Assembly: GCA_026261815.1 (NCBI GenBank)
Contig: JAMPIT010000174.1
Coordinates: 4,030,001-4,094,000, forward strand
From: Monarcha castaneiventris obscurior
Taxonomy: Eukaryota > Chordata > Aves > Passeriformes > Monarchidae
DNA length: 64,000 nucleotides
Reading direction: 5' to 3'
A program made the translations under genes and the position numbers. The notes beneath the pieces were generated by a model. It ran no database searches. It was not told the origin of the DNA and saw only the letters and a program-made list of their open reading frames with translations. Shown here one piece after another: positions 23,854 to 37,378 of this stretch; the first letter of the stretch is position 1; each line of letters opens with the position of its first letter.

Positions 23854-26800
23854 CTTTATGTTGTATTTTTAATTAATCATTGCTTACTAATGTAGACCGA
23901 AAGGGCATGAACAATTTGAACAGACTTACAGCCATGCCTGCTCCTAGTTTTTGACACTGTTTTAAAATACATCACTCAAAACAAGAGTAATTTAATGGTG
24001 ATCATATATTACTAATGAATCCAAATGCTTTGAGATGAATACAAGCTTTCGTCTCAAGAGTGGTTTATCAATAGTAGAACCTTGTCAGGAGAATATTCAG
24101 GGAAATTTACTGATATCAGCATACTAAAATAATTAGGCCATTATTACTTACTTCTTGCATCTGCGCTCTTTATTTCTGATTTTGCCTATATGATTACATG
24201 GAAATGGCACTGGAATGTCCAATAACATCACTCAGTTAAAAACTATTTTTGTATTCATAGAATGTAGCTTTATATGAGACTCAAGTAATGCCCTTAGACA
24301 GATACCCTGAATGTTACCCTGCCTACTATGAAAGAAGTCAGAGGACTCAATCCACTGAAACAACTTCAGGGCATGTATTTTCAGTGGCTACTCAGTGGGC
24401 AAAGCTGTTGCAGTTGGGTCCCCAGGTGGCGTGGAGATCTCTGAGACTGGACTCCTAAAACGAATTGTTAACTCTGCTTCAAATGCCTGTCAGATCCATG
24501 CTTTGAGTATGTCATTATCTATATATTACAGCCTTTTAATGGAGATTTATATTTCAACATACAAAAAATTAAAGAAGATAAAGAAAATTAAATGCAGTTG
24601 TGTTGAAGCAATCTTGATGGGATTTTTTTTTTGTTTTTATAGTATTAATTTCAGATATGTTTCTTATTTAAAATAGCAAAAAAGAAAAGATTTTATAAAC
24701 ATTCCACCTTACATTAAAAACCTAAATTCTCTTTATGATAATTATGATGGAATAAAATAGAGGTTGTGGACCCTAATATTAAATTTATGTACTTCAAACC
24801 TAGGTTTTCAATTTTTGAAGATGCCAACAGATGAAAGTCTGAGCATGGAACAGCATTTGTGGGGGAGGGAGTAACCATATCTGTCAGTCATGAGGCTACT
24901 GCTGCTATAATCAACATTAAATCCTAGTGCTGGATGCTTCACTGTGCACTAAGCAATAGAGCACAAGAGAAAAGGTTGCTTGTTATCCTTATTGGCCAGA
25001 ATTGCAGCTGACATAAATTGATACATCTTTAATAACCTTAACATAGCTACGCTAAGTTGCATTACCCATTTCTTTAGAGATATCATTCATGATGTCTTTC
25101 TGTTCAAGAATACATGACCAAGTATACATGTAGGTCCCAAAGCTGCATGATCTATAAAAATGCACACACAGGCATGTATCAGAACTATCCTATGTCTGGT
25201 AGACAATTTCTAAAGCTTAAGTGTATAGACAGACAAGATGATTGCATTCAGACTATATAATTTCAAATCAAAATTCTGCCTGTGAAATTGCTTTGATCTG
25301 TAGACAAATGTCAGCTCAGTGCCCTATTAAACTTGCAATTGTTTTAAAAGGACATATCAGCGAGCCCTGAAATGTTGAATAAATGTTAATTGGAAGTCAA
25401 ACAAAATATCATGAGTAAAATAAAATATGCAAAGAAAAAGCATTTTCCATCTATAACACAGTAATAAGTAGATCCAAGAAAGAAAAGCATTACCAAACAG
25501 TCGGGTTCCATCTTAACAGAAGACAAGACAAATACTGGAAGGTAGTTTAATTTAAATGAGCATAATCCTGATGATTATTATTTTTTAAAGTTGCTACCAT
25601 GAAAGCATATTAATTTTAAAGATTAAATTGCATTATTAAATTGATTGTTGAGCTACCTATTAGCAATCCCATATGCTTAGTAGTGTAAAAATGCACAGGA
25701 TTTATGATTGCTACACCATAATATACTCATGTAAGGCATTGAGGATTTTTATAATATATTAATCTAATTAGAATGAGGAAATAACAATTTGTAATGTTCT
25801 ACCTTTTTTATTATTAATCCAAGACTAAGTATTATGAATGATTTTTTTTTTTAAAGTATTTCAATCATTTTTCTCTGGTACATTTGTACAGGTTGACAGC
25901 AGCAATTTAAAAACTAAGACAGAAGAGGGATTTGATTTTTATTTTTAATTATGGAAATGCAATCTTCTTCGTATCTAATTTCAAAATGATGACTAGAGGC
26001 TATTTACTTAAGTGAACAGTGAACAATATGACGAGTGAATAATCACACATTGCAGGAACTGTATAACTTATGAAATTATGCTAAAAAGCTGCTAGATATA
26101 GTACTAAAGGGAAATAGCATCAGAACATTGTATTGTCTATCCTCTTAAAGTAAAAATAACATTTTGCTGGAATGAAGTAATTACATCTTGACGTGGGATA
26201 GCAGTAAAGAATTTTATGGGTATACTCTTTCCTAAATCCTGATAGGAATTTTATAACTTGGAAAAAAAATTAAAATATTTTAACCCTAATAATGACTCAA
26301 AACCTGATTATTTAAATTCATGTAGTATGACCAATGTCATCAATGCAAACCTTAAAAAACTATGCAAAACTTAAAAACTAAAAATACAGTAATTATCACA
26401 GTGTTGCTGGATAGGGAAAAAAACCAACGTTAATTCAAATGATACCTAGTTCAAAACAAATTCTGGTAGAATATGACAACAAAGGAAATAAACTGGCATT
26501 GCTTATTCCCTGAGAAAACAAGACATAAAAGCTTGGTTTCATATGATTCAGTGAGAAATTTCCTATTGGCAAAGGCTGAGCAACTATTTGATTTTAGGCT
26601 TTTTTTCTTGCTAACAAGAGTATTCCCATTTCCATTTCTTCTAATCTGACACTTTGATTGCATGTTACTTAATTTTCTCCCACTCACACTCCTTGAGAAG
26701 AAAAGATCTGATAAACTGCTTTATGAATTTACTAACAACAATAGAAGACCCTCTTACTATTCATCTTCAAGTGCACCTGGAGAAACATTTCTTTTCCATA

Positions 26801-28160
26801 GGAAAGAATATAATATTTTTAAAATTTTAATCCTTGGCTCACTACCTATAGACACCTAATTCACATGCTCTCCAGAGAAGCTTCCGTTTTAGTCTTGAAA
26901 TATAACCAATCAACTACAATGGAGTCAGTCAATCAATGTCATGAAGGCAGTTTTAGCAAACTTAACTAAGCACTCCCTTTGTTTTTCAATTGTGGAGAAA
27001 AAAGTACGAAGGAGAAAACAATTTCACCTTTTCTTATTCTTTCCATTCCTCTCAATTTGTTAGCGATGAAAAGTTTTGCTACCCTACAGTTTTACTACAG
27101 CAAAACTTTGTGATCTGCTTTGTTTAAGTGCATGTTGATAACATCAATAAGATTATACATATTACATGGAGTATATGCATAGGAAAAAAAAAGACCTTAA
27201 TTCAAAATAATCCTAATTTGGTGAGATGATCCTGCCTTGTGTTAGTTTCCAGCTGTCCCATCCTGCTATGCTTCATGGAGTGCATCAGCACTTCAGATCA
27301 ATGTCATAGTCTACAGTCATGTATTACTCATCCCATTTCTGTATGTTCCCTCTTGTTTGACTCATTGTCCACACTGCTGCACATTTATGGGGACAGATAA
27401 ATCAGAATCTTTGGGGTTGATGGACTATCCAGTTTCATCACCTCTTACTATTATTTATCCCACCTTTTATCTTGGTATGGCAGCTACAGAGAGCACCATT
27501 TTATTTCCCAGAAGGGCAATGTAACTAAGAGAATGGAATATATTCTGTGCCAATTCAGATATTTATTTCATCTAAAAGTGGCTGTCTAAAGCAATTCAGA
27601 TGAACCAAGTCCAGTAGTGCTTATTTGTCTCCAATGAGTAGAGGGAGTTTCGGAAGGTTAGCTGAGATGTAGTCATCTGAAGTTAAGGAAGATGAATCCA
27701 GGTCCACCTGTCCAAGTAGCCTGAAAAGACATTTCAACTCATATCTCAGGTTTATATTTTGTATTATTGAATATCTGAGAAGTAAAAGTCATGGAATAGA
27801 TTTGTCAGACTAATGAAGAAGAGTTAATGTTGTACTAGTGTTCTTATGAACTCAAAGAAAATATTTAATGGATGCATTCAGAGTCCCATTTGATATAAAA
27901 TATTGTAATCCCCTGAAAATTTTAAACCCCATAGTTATGGTTTATGTTATTAAATCAAATTTTTTAAAATAACCATCTCCTTGAGAAAGAAGTGCAGCTA
28001 AAAATAGCTTTGCTGGTATTTTAAATTAAATACACATATTTAAGATATCCCTGCATCTAGGGCCGCTTGTCACTTTAAACAAAAACAAAATGAAGAGTCA
28101 AATTATGAATATGTGAATACTTGTATTAAGAGTTGCGTGGTGGCTGGTGAACATATATTG

Positions 28161-28482
28161 TGTCGGGGTGACCAGAGGGCTCCCGCGTGCCTTGCTCTTT
28201 GGGATGACCTGTTCCAGTTTGAATTCCCTGGTTGTCTGTCAGCCTGGTCACTCCCCCAGAGCTCTCCCATTGGTCCCCGCTCCCTGGTGCTGCCTTTTCC
28301 CTGGCCTGAGTTAGCCATGCTGTTCGTATTTGCCTCTATGCTCCTCCACAGTGAAGATGCAATAAATCCTCCTGCCGGAATGCAAGCAGATACCCTTCCT
28401 GCCTCTTTGTCACTGACTTAATACTGAACCTGCCCAGGCATCTTTGGGGGCACACGGGACCCCACAGAGCCAGGCAATTACA
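28161..28482 (+). mobile_element. Solo LTR of an endogenous retrovirus
   Basis: A 322-base, GC-richer block standing out from AT-rich surroundings. It starts TGTCGGGGTGACC and ends CAATTACA (TG...CA ends). The flanks ATATTG (28155-28160) and GTATTG (28483-28488) match at five of six bases and look like a target-site duplication. AATAAA is at 28361-28366, and GC-rich U5-like sequence follows (CACACGGGACCCCACA). No internal retroviral genes adjoin it. A 6-bp duplication would favour a beta/alpha-type (ERVK-like) element, but I cannot assign the family. Open frames at 28113-28421 (+) and 28103-28318 (-) lie within it and are shadows. No clear TATA box is visible. Confidence 0.7.
28361..28366 (+). 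terminator. Polyadenylation signal of the second solo LTR
   Basis: AATAAA about 200 bases into the element, in the R-like region and in the orientation given by the TG...CA ends. Confidence 0.55.
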
Positions 28483-31400
28483 GTATTGGGCTTGTAAAAA
28501 AAGAAGGGATCTAAATACTGTTAAATTGAGCCACTGAAGGTTGACTTGTATAGCGACAAAGAATATTTCTATAACACTGAACAATGCCTCCTGTTGACTC
28601 AGACAGGGGTATTTTATGCAAAACAAAAGTGTATTAGTGGATCCATATCAAAACCTGATACTAGGATTACTTGTATTTTTTGCCTTTGGTACATTCCATG
28701 ATCTGGACCTTGGCAAATGAGTTGAACAGTGCAAATGAAAGCACCAAACCGCAGATGAAATAAAGATAAGGCTAAAAGGTAAGTATTTGTTCACTTTGAT
28801 CTCCAGCCATCAAGCTATTATTTACAGTACATCCTGTCCGTCTCGGTTGAAAATGTGACTCCTATTAGCATATGGTTGTACTAATGGCCAACACAGGAAG
28901 ACATTAAGTTCCAGTTCTTACCAGGAAACTACAATAACAACATAAAAAAAGTAATTGCTTAGAAAAAAAAATGTTTGGGGTTTTTTTTCTTTTTTTTTTT
29001 TTCAAATTAGCTACTATTTTAGCCTTACAGAACATTGTAACATAGTAACTGACTGAAAATGAAAACCTCTGTGTTGTTCACATCCTCTCTTAAGATCAGA
29101 AATTATTTACGCACATTTTTGAACATTATATTGTTTGCTTTGTTTTATCTTCTTGATGGCTTTAACGTCCTTACCTGTGTTTCCTAAAGACAAAGGGCCG
29201 CATTTTACTTGCAAACATAAATTCTAAGCACCTCTTTCCTGCACAGATGCTTTCTGTTCAACTCTCATTGCAGGGGTGCAACTTTTACAGTTAAAATTGC
29301 TATATTTTGCAAATGAGAAGCAAAAGCTGAGCAAGGACAATTGTGACAGACCCAATCTTGACTTGCATAAGGCATAAACTGGCCAGGACCCCTACAAATA
29401 TGAAATGCCTTGTGTCAGTCTTTTAGTTTTTTAGTTTTTTTTCCTTTAACAATAAACAGCATGCTATGACAGTCCTAATAGGCACTGATTGATATGGAGT
29501 TACGCTGGTAGAGCCCTTGCAGTTTTTCTAGCATCAGTTCTCCAGAATTTCTTAATTGCAATTGCATAACCAACTTTTCCTCTCATCAGAACTTGGTACA
29601 TACCGGCGAAGCAAAGATAAGACCTCACTTTTATTTCTGCCACTTCTCCAATGGTTTTTATTTTAAATATTACCAAAAAGACCAGGAAGGCTGCAACTGT
29701 GCCATCTAACAGGGCTAGAAAGGGTGAAAGATTTTAAAAAATCTTACACAGGAACAATTTAGTTTATACAAAAGCAACATAAAGAGGTTGCTCCTACCAT
29801 CTTCCTTATTTCTCAGGGACCCCACCTGTACTACAAGCTGAGAATAGTTTTCTGAACCAATTAAATACCTGTCTTCTCTAAACCATACTTATCACAAGAA
29901 TACCTGCCCACAATAGGTAGTAGAACTAAAAGCTGTAGGTGTATTCACTCTCAGAAAATATCCAATTTCCTCAAAAAGATAAAAAAATATGCAGTATTTC
30001 TGTACACTAAAACACTGTAACTGTTCTGGAATGAATAACATTTCCACTCCTCATGATTATTTCTAGCAACTCAAAACAGCGTGTTCTGCTTGTATAATGA
30101 GTATTTAATTTAGACTCATGCACACTCACTTCTATACAAGCTGAACTCCATCAGAAGCATCCTCTTCATTTCACTTACCTTGATTTACCCTCACAATCAC
30201 TTTGAAGACTGCAATATACAGAAGTGATTAAAAGGGATTAAAAGCATAGAATGGGGCAGATAAAGGAATAAATGTATAAACAGAAAATAGTACCACCAGG
30301 ATTTTTTTAAAAAAATTCTTTTCTTCTAGAATCAACATATGACAATACTGCATGCCATATTATGTGATGGATGGACCATAATTTGCTAGATGGCCTATAA
30401 TTTGAGACTTTTTTTCCTTGTTCTTTTGACAGAAAAATACACTCCCAACACCAATCAAACTCTCCCCAAAACTAACACTTCAAAATATTAAAACTGTTCT
30501 CAAGTGTAACTTTTAGTATTACAGGATGATTGTTAATCAATAAGGTTCATAAATCTTAGGCTATAATTTCCATTTTGTAAACTGTATTTCTTTTGCTCTC
30601 TCTCTTTTAGGTTACGATTCCGAAGCCTTATTTTTTCCCCAAAAAGAAAAAGCAAAATGAGAGAGAGAGAGTAAACATCATCCAATTCTTGTAATTTAGG
30701 TAGGAGAATACAAAATTTCCCTGTGTTTATCAGTTCAAATCACAATTGAAGTTACTTCTAGAATCATGGCATATGCTGACAAACACACAGATTTTTCTGT
30801 GTCTTTGTATACACTTTCTCACCTCTATGTTTTTTCTCATGTATGTCTTTGCAATGCAATGATCACTTTGGGAATGTACTATGAAACAGGAAAGTCTGTA
30901 TTATGATGAAATACATGCTCAAATGCAAATATAATAATAGACATTAAAACTATTCTTAACTTCATATAATGACATAATATGTTGAAGAGAAGTAGTAGAA
31001 TAACTTGAATTTCTTGACCACAGCTGTGATTTTAACCAGGTTTTTTCAGTGCTAAAGGAAGAACAAGCAGTTTGTTACCTCTGCCACTCTTTGAAGGTGT
31101 GTTTTGGAGGACTGAAGGACGTGTTCAGTAGTTCTAACTACTTTTATTCTGAATTTATGACTTCCAAAGAATGAAAATTTCAAAGGCAAAATAAAAAAAT
31201 AGGATGGTTATGTTTTCAAACACACAAAGTAAGGATTTTATTGTTCCATTTCCTATAGTATCCAGTAAAATTGACTTCTACTTCAAATTTCTTCCCAATG
31301 TAAAGTAAAATGCAATACATTCTTACAGCTGTATGACTGATGGGAGGGAGGTCTTGGCTTTTGGCTGGTTTTGTTAATCACTTCTAATACAATGGTGAGT

Positions 31401-32417
31401 AGATTAACAGATGCTGCCAATAGTCTCCAGGGAAGTGCAAGTACATTAAGATGACTTTGCAATGTGTCACTCCTGCTTACAATGTAATTAAGTTACAGTT
31501 TTCTGTATATAATTTCATTAATATGGATTAGTCAAAATATCAATGCACAAATAAATGCAGACTTGCAAAATGTATATGTCGATAAAATAAACATAGCACT
31601 CTAGTAATAAGGTAGGAGTGTAACTTCCACAAGAAGTCGATTCAGTACTGCTACTTAATTGTCATTCACATGAGTAACTGAGGTTATCTGAACTGTGCAT
31701 TTATGGCCACCTCCTTCTGACAATTCCTCACTATTCTAATATGCTGTGAGAAATGTTTTTTTCTTCCAGTTCTCTGAAGGTGGACTCTTCTGTTTACTCA
31801 AATCAATTCTCTGTGATAACATTCTATGAAAGCAAAGGTGAACAGGAGCTCTGAAGGATGAATCAAGTGAAGTAAGGCAGCTCATAAGTGAGCCAGGAGC
31901 CCATCACAACAGACCACAGAGTCAGCAAAGAATCTGTCACATTTATAGTCAAGAGGAAAATGAGACTTGAAGAAAACGTAAAAGAAACCTCGACTGTACA
32001 CCTGGTGAGAAATTATGTGTCAAAAACTAATATGGTTTTCATACAGCATTAGTTTGGTTCCCTTCCCTTCTTTCCTTTCCTACATTCTACTCTGCTTTCC
32101 CTTTGAAAATTAATTACACTTACAAGCATGTACAGTTCTATTTGTAACTTGTCCGTAGTCAGCTTTATAGAATATCATTAAAAAAAAAAAATTGTATGCA
32201 AATTGGTATTTCCACTCTCACCATACTGGCAAAGCCTTTGAGAGGACAGAATTGTCATTAACTAATCAAGAATAGGTAAAAGATTTTGATTTACTGACCT
32301 TTACGTTATTATTACACTTAATGTCACAGTAATGAATAAAAAAAGCAAAACCATAAAGTCTGTATAATATAACATGGTTTTAGAACCCTCAGAGAAATAG
32401 AAAAGAAAAAAAAGAAA

Positions 32418-32560
32418 ATATATAATATATAAATATATTATTTATATAAATATATATTATATTATAAAATATATATAAAAATATATATTTTATTATAATA
32501 ATATATATTTTATATTATAAAAATACAATATATAAAAATACTTGTTAAGTATTTTTATAA
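32418..32560. repeat. Palindromic AT-rich tract
   Basis: About 140 bases composed almost only of A and T, built of irregular ATATAT, TATAAAT and ATTATA units. The 3' part forms a perfect hairpin: TATAAAAATACTT (32531-32543), loop GTT, AAGTATTTTTATA (32547-32559). Many smaller self-complementary segments precede it, so the tract could extrude cruciforms. Confidence 0.9.
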
Positions 32561-33136
32561 TAAAAATTAATAAATTCATCTATATTTTTCAGTCTGAGTT
32601 TATACAGAGGAATGACAAATAACATCTCCTGGCGCAGTTGTGTTTGCAGATTAGTACTGTTTGAGTCAGAGAGAATTAAGCTCTTTCACCTCCCATGGCA
32701 AAGGTAAAGGTGATGAGTTTCTATTAGTATAGCTAATAAAATCCTACACTGCAGCAAACTATCACAAATAAATCATGCGTTTCCAGCACCAGGCATTAAG
32801 ATGTTGTACATTAAAAATAAGACTGATGCAATGAAAAGAGACTCAGACTTAAGTTTAAAGACCTAGAGATTTACAGTGTTGTTCTACAGAGAACAGAATG
32901 GCTCACAATTCTGTACAGCTCTTTAAGAAAAATAAATGCACAAAGAGAATACAAGCCAACTGCTGTTTTCTAAAAAGATAGGAGGGTAACATACTCTTCA
33001 AGCATAAAATAAATAAATAAGTATGATAATTCATTCATTTGAGCTGTTTTCGAGCAAGCTCCCTGTTGGTTTCTTAATGAGGATAATGATGTATAATCTT
33101 TACAATGGAAAGTCTCAGAGGAAAGTTTACGGTTCA

Positions 33137-33154
33137 AAAAAAAAAAAAAAAAAA
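33137..33154 (+). repeat. Poly(A) run
   Basis: Eighteen or so consecutive A bases. The upstream sequence shows no CR1 or gene-derived body, so it is not evidently the tail of a retrocopy. Confidence 0.85.
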
Positions 33155-33589
33155 GAGACAAAATGCCTTAAGAGTAACCTAAAGCCTCACTGGGATAGAT
33201 CCAAACAAGTGATATTGTAAGCCTTAGGAGAAGCTTCTACTCGGGTTGTGCAGTCTTATGCAGTCATGGAATAACAGCATCAACACATCAGAGCTCCTGA
33301 TTCCCAGAAGTATCTCTTTAGATACCAAAACCACACTAGGATCAAAGACTAGGCAGTATAACTGTAGTACTCTGCCTCATAAGAAAGCTATGAAAGAAGT
33401 GGTCTTTCTACCCATCGTATCCCTTAGGAAATTATGCAAGATTTTATACCAAAAATATGTATCTTCCTAGTACTGGTTGACTGAGCTTGTGTTTCAGGAG
33501 AGGATCTGACAGGCAGTGAAAGGTAGCCACCTGCCTGCAGAAAAGCAAAAACAGACATTCAAAAGTGCAAACACAGATAGCATCATCGC

Positions 33590-33962
33590 AACATAGAACA
33601 ATTGAAGCTTTTAGATTGGAAAAGACTTTTAAGATCATTGACTCAAACATTAACCAAGTCCACCAGTAAGCCATGTTCCTAAATATCACAACTATATGTC
33701 TTTTAAACACCTCCAGGGATGCTTACTGCACCACTTCCCTGTTCCAGTGCTTGACAACCCTTTCTGTGAAGAAATTTTTCCTAATATATAATCTAAACCT
33801 GGTGCAACTTGAGGACAATTTTTCATCGCTTGTAACTTGGGAGAAGAGGCTTAACCCCGTTGGACTACAATCTCCTTTCAGGTAGTTGCAGAGAACAGTA
33901 AGATCTCACTTGAGCCTCCTTTTCTCCAGGCTAAACAATCCCAGTTACCTCAGCTGGGATCC
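33590..33962 (-). mobile_element. CR1: CR1 LINE, 3' fragment, reverse orientation
   Basis: The + strand shows the reverse complement of a CR1 3' end in order: 'ttggaaaagacttttaagat', 'ccaagtccacca', 'cttttaaacacctccaggga', 'ttccagtgcttgacaaccct', 'gaagaaatttttcctaatat', 'ttgggagaagagg', 'tctcctttcaggtagttg', 'gcctccttttctccaggcta'. The element's 3' terminus is at the left end and its truncated 5' end near 33962. The terminal octamer repeat is nearly erased, so it is older than the 3.5-kb copy. Frames at 33444-33710 and 33673-33885 are incidental. Confidence 0.92.
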
Positions 33963-35870
33963 CTGTTAGAGAAAAGATACATAAAACAAAAGACAAGAAC
34001 ATTGATTCAGAACTAAAATAAAAATACAGCCTAACAAGCCCAAAGCACTTTCTCTTCTTTATGTCTGGAATTTTAATTAAAATTTTAAACAAAAACAAGC
34101 ATGACATCAGAAATGTAGCTATTACAGTAGGGCAAAGGAGAGCGATGCTTGTTTGATATGGTATTAGTAAGTTAATAATGTGATAAATCTACTTATTACT
34201 TAGCATTAATCCCAGAAACTATTGAGAAGCACTTGATAAAATCTACCCTTAGAGAAATGACTTTCTCCTTGTTTGAGGAACACATCTAATTGGGTTTGAA
34301 AATGGCATCTGATCCGCTAATCTGACAATTTTGAATGAATTGGTCTCACAGGTTTTATATACTGATAAATCTACAACTGCTGGGCTTTTGGTAGCATTCT
34401 CATTTTTAACTGTTTTTGAGATGAATCAATTCACATTTGGACAGATCACTCTCTCTCTCTCATCTTGATTAATCCATTAAAGTTAATGCTGTAGACCTCG
34501 TCTGCAGAAGAATCTCCTTGAAAACCTGGTAAGGCAAGTTAATCATGAAAACAAGGTGATGCCACATAATATATGCCCCTTCTGATAACTTGATTAGTAG
34601 ATTTAAAATATTAGGGAATTATTTTTAAGAGACAAGGATCTGAGTTTCCAATTTAAACTCTGCATTACTAACTGCAAGAGTTAGATTACTTTTGTCAGCT
34701 ATGTGAGAACATAAAAGGAATACAGCTAAATGACTAGTAGACTTCAGTTCAGTGTACAAGCAGTGCAGAACATTTCTATTCAAGTAATGTTTGTAATATA
34801 AATATACATCAGTGACATAGAGCAGGTATAAAAATTGAGAGTGGTATCAATGTTGAAGACAGTGATACACAATAAACACATCAAAATAAAGACTGCAGTT
34901 ACAGGACTATCCCAGTTTTTGTCTTTGCCCTCACACATAAGAAAGCTATTTTGCTTCTTCTGAACATGCTCAACTAAAAAGCTTCCAGTAGTGCACATTA
35001 GTAGCAGTTATTGAACATATGGTAAAATGACTGATAGAGTAATGATGAAATGTGATTGATAATTAAAATAATCTTCTTATAGCACAGGACTCTTGAAAAA
35101 AATTAACCCCAGATATCAAAGAAGTCCAGAATGACCACTTTCTGCATCCAGTAGTGTTTTGAAATGCAGGGAACTTCAAAGTACATTTTATGTCTCCAGA
35201 AAATACTTTGTTAAAAAATCATCACAAAACCTATATTTTTATAATGAGCTATTCAGGCTTAGGGAAGATGCTGCCCATCTGTATTAAACCAATAATGCAC
35301 TCAGGTGGATATTGCCTTATGTGAAATTCTTATTTCTTCGGGTACTCCCTATAGGTGACATCAGTGTTTTCTATAAAGCATATATAAACATATATAGGCA
35401 TATATAAACACATGTAACGTGCTAATAAGTTGCAATCAGAACACAAAAGAATACAGGAAATATCTTTCACATTCTACTTCAGCAGCTGTTTTAGAAAACT
35501 TTATTCCTTACCAATGGCTGAAACAGATGAAATACATTTCACACTCAGAGAAATTTCAGAAGTTTTAATTATAAATATGCCCAGTAGTCTTAACATTGGG
35601 GTTTTTTTCTGTTAATCATAGAACACTCGTCATATGCACATAAAAACAGTGGACTGCCACTTTGGTAATATTGATCAGGTGAACTGATGAATTCCGCTAT
35701 TTTGAGAAGTTTTGATGGATGAAGAAATGAAAAACATCATATGCCACAAAAATTTGAAGCGTTAAATTCTAGTCATTAAAAAATCCAAAATGTTAAGTCA
35801 TTTCAGTTGGACTAAAATCTAAAATATCATCCTCAAATTTAGTAATTTTCTGAGCCATGCCTTTTCCTTA

Positions 35871-35966
35871 AAAGAAAAAAAAAAAAAGAAAAAAGGGGAA
35901 AAAAGCGGGAAAAACACAGAAAAAAAGAAAAAAAAAGAAAAAAAAAGAAAAAAAAAAGAAAAAAGT
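35871..35966 (+). repeat. Purine tract with period-10 A9G units
   Basis: Almost pure A with single or short G interruptions. From 35921 the G bases fall at 35927, 35937, 35947, 35958 and 35965, so long A-tracts recur about every helical turn. Upstream interruptions are GGGG and GCGGG. Confidence 0.9.
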
Positions 35967-37349
35967 TTTTTTCTAGCAACAGAAATTCTCATTTTCTTCA
36001 CTAGAATAGAATAGGATTTTTAAGTCATCTGAACAGTGGTTGGCCTCTAAGGCATTTTGTTTACAGCATTTTAGAGCAGAGAAGTAATGAAATTGCTGAG
36101 ATATTTCAGAGGAAAGAGGCACACTATGATGAGCACCTGAGTCACAACTATAATAAACAATTAGGAGATGCACTAAAAAGCCTGGGAAAGAGAAAAGACA
36201 AATTATTAAGAAAAGCCTTCCTCTGAACAGAAATCAGCAGGAGGGAAGAACTCTCAGAAACCTGCAATAACTTCTAAGTGTAGGTTGTTGGTATTTACCA
36301 TTTTGTACTGCTTCTTTTGAAGTTCACCACCCTTTCCACTGATTAAGAGAATTCACATCAGACAATTCCTGACACAGGGTAAAGCTCAGTGAAGGTCGGC
36401 TGACGTACTGAGTAGTAGCATAACCTTAGATTTTAGGTTCCTTAAGAAAATGAGGAATTCTTAAATGACCGATTTGTGAAAAGTCTGGAATGACTTGTCT
36501 ACAATGATTTAGGAATTCTTGGTACTGGTAGTAATGAAATTTAGTTTTTCAGAGTCTAATTCAAGAAACAAACTTTTCTGTAGATCTTTTGCTTCTTTAA
36601 TTCACCATTGAGGATTTAACAGCCCAGCAGATGAGCTCTGACAACACTACCTGCTTTGACCACATGATAGTGTCTGCTCATATAAGTATAGCCTTGCCCA
36701 CCCAATCATACAGACAGCCCTGTCTCAATTTTCCATCTCAACTTTTCCACCCTAATAATATTCTTCTAACACCTTTTGCTTCCAACATGACTCCCTAAAG
36801 ACATGATAGTGCAGAATAATGCTAACTGAGCATCTCTGCTGCTGAAATTTGAACCCAAAAGTAATTTCTTTAATTTCATATAAGGTTGGAAAATAAAAAC
36901 AAACAAATGCTGGGTAAACAGGTACCTGGGTGGTTGAAAGAAATGTCATGTGTACTTATAGAGGGAAAGGAGGCAGCCTGAACTCATCATGAGACATGAC
37001 TTGAACGGAAAACATACTCCTCAAATGTATGGCTTGGTCAGTAATTTTACTTTTGTGGGGGGCAGCAGGAAATCCAGCAGCTAGAAAAATGATAAATCCC
37101 CCTACATGACTTCAATAACAATATGAACACAGAAGAATGATAAGAAGATTTTGCATCTTTATCACAAAGGCGACTGCCATTTGAATTAAAAACACAGTAA
37201 TTAATAATAATGTGTATTGCCTATCATCACTGATATAAAACAGGCACAGGTATCTTTCTTAGTTGTGAAGCTGGATGACATCCTCTTAGTTCTTCTCTGA
37301 GTGCCATAAAGCAGCCACAGAGCTCTAAAGGTACGTTATTGTTTGGTTC

Positions 37350-37378
37350 AGGTTTTTTTTTGTTTGTTTGTTGGTTTC
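37350..37378 (+). repeat. T run with GTTT repeats
   Basis: A T run of about nine followed by three or more TTTG units. Confidence 0.75.

Larger units (their letters stand above)
18749..28160. other. AT-rich unique noncoding sequence
   Basis: There is no supportable gene. It contains a perfect hairpin at 21271-21304, a smaller one at 20704-20721 (GATCCCA/TGGGATC), a G/T-rich interval with TG repeats at 22975-23160, and a T/G tract at 23731-23853. A TAAT-rich stretch around 25290-25700 looks like conserved regulatory DNA, but that cannot be shown without alignment. Confidence 0.6.
28483..33589. other. AT-rich unique noncoding sequence
   Basis: There is no supportable gene. A nearly ideal 5' splice-site sequence (AAAAG/GTAAGTATTT) occurs at 28778/28779 (+) without a coding frame. 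It also holds a T tract at 28976-29003, the AT palindromic tract at 32418-32560, and poly(A) runs at 32179-32191 and 33137-33154. Confidence 0.6.

Noticed and set aside
28103..28421. Overlapping open frames of 71 and 102 codons
   Set aside because: Both lie inside the solo LTR at 28161-28482. GC-rich LTR sequence has fewer stops and yields such shadows.
33137..33154. Poly(A) run as the tail of a processed pseudogene
   Set aside because: No gene-derived body or target duplication is visible upstream. The same applies to the run at 51621-51638.
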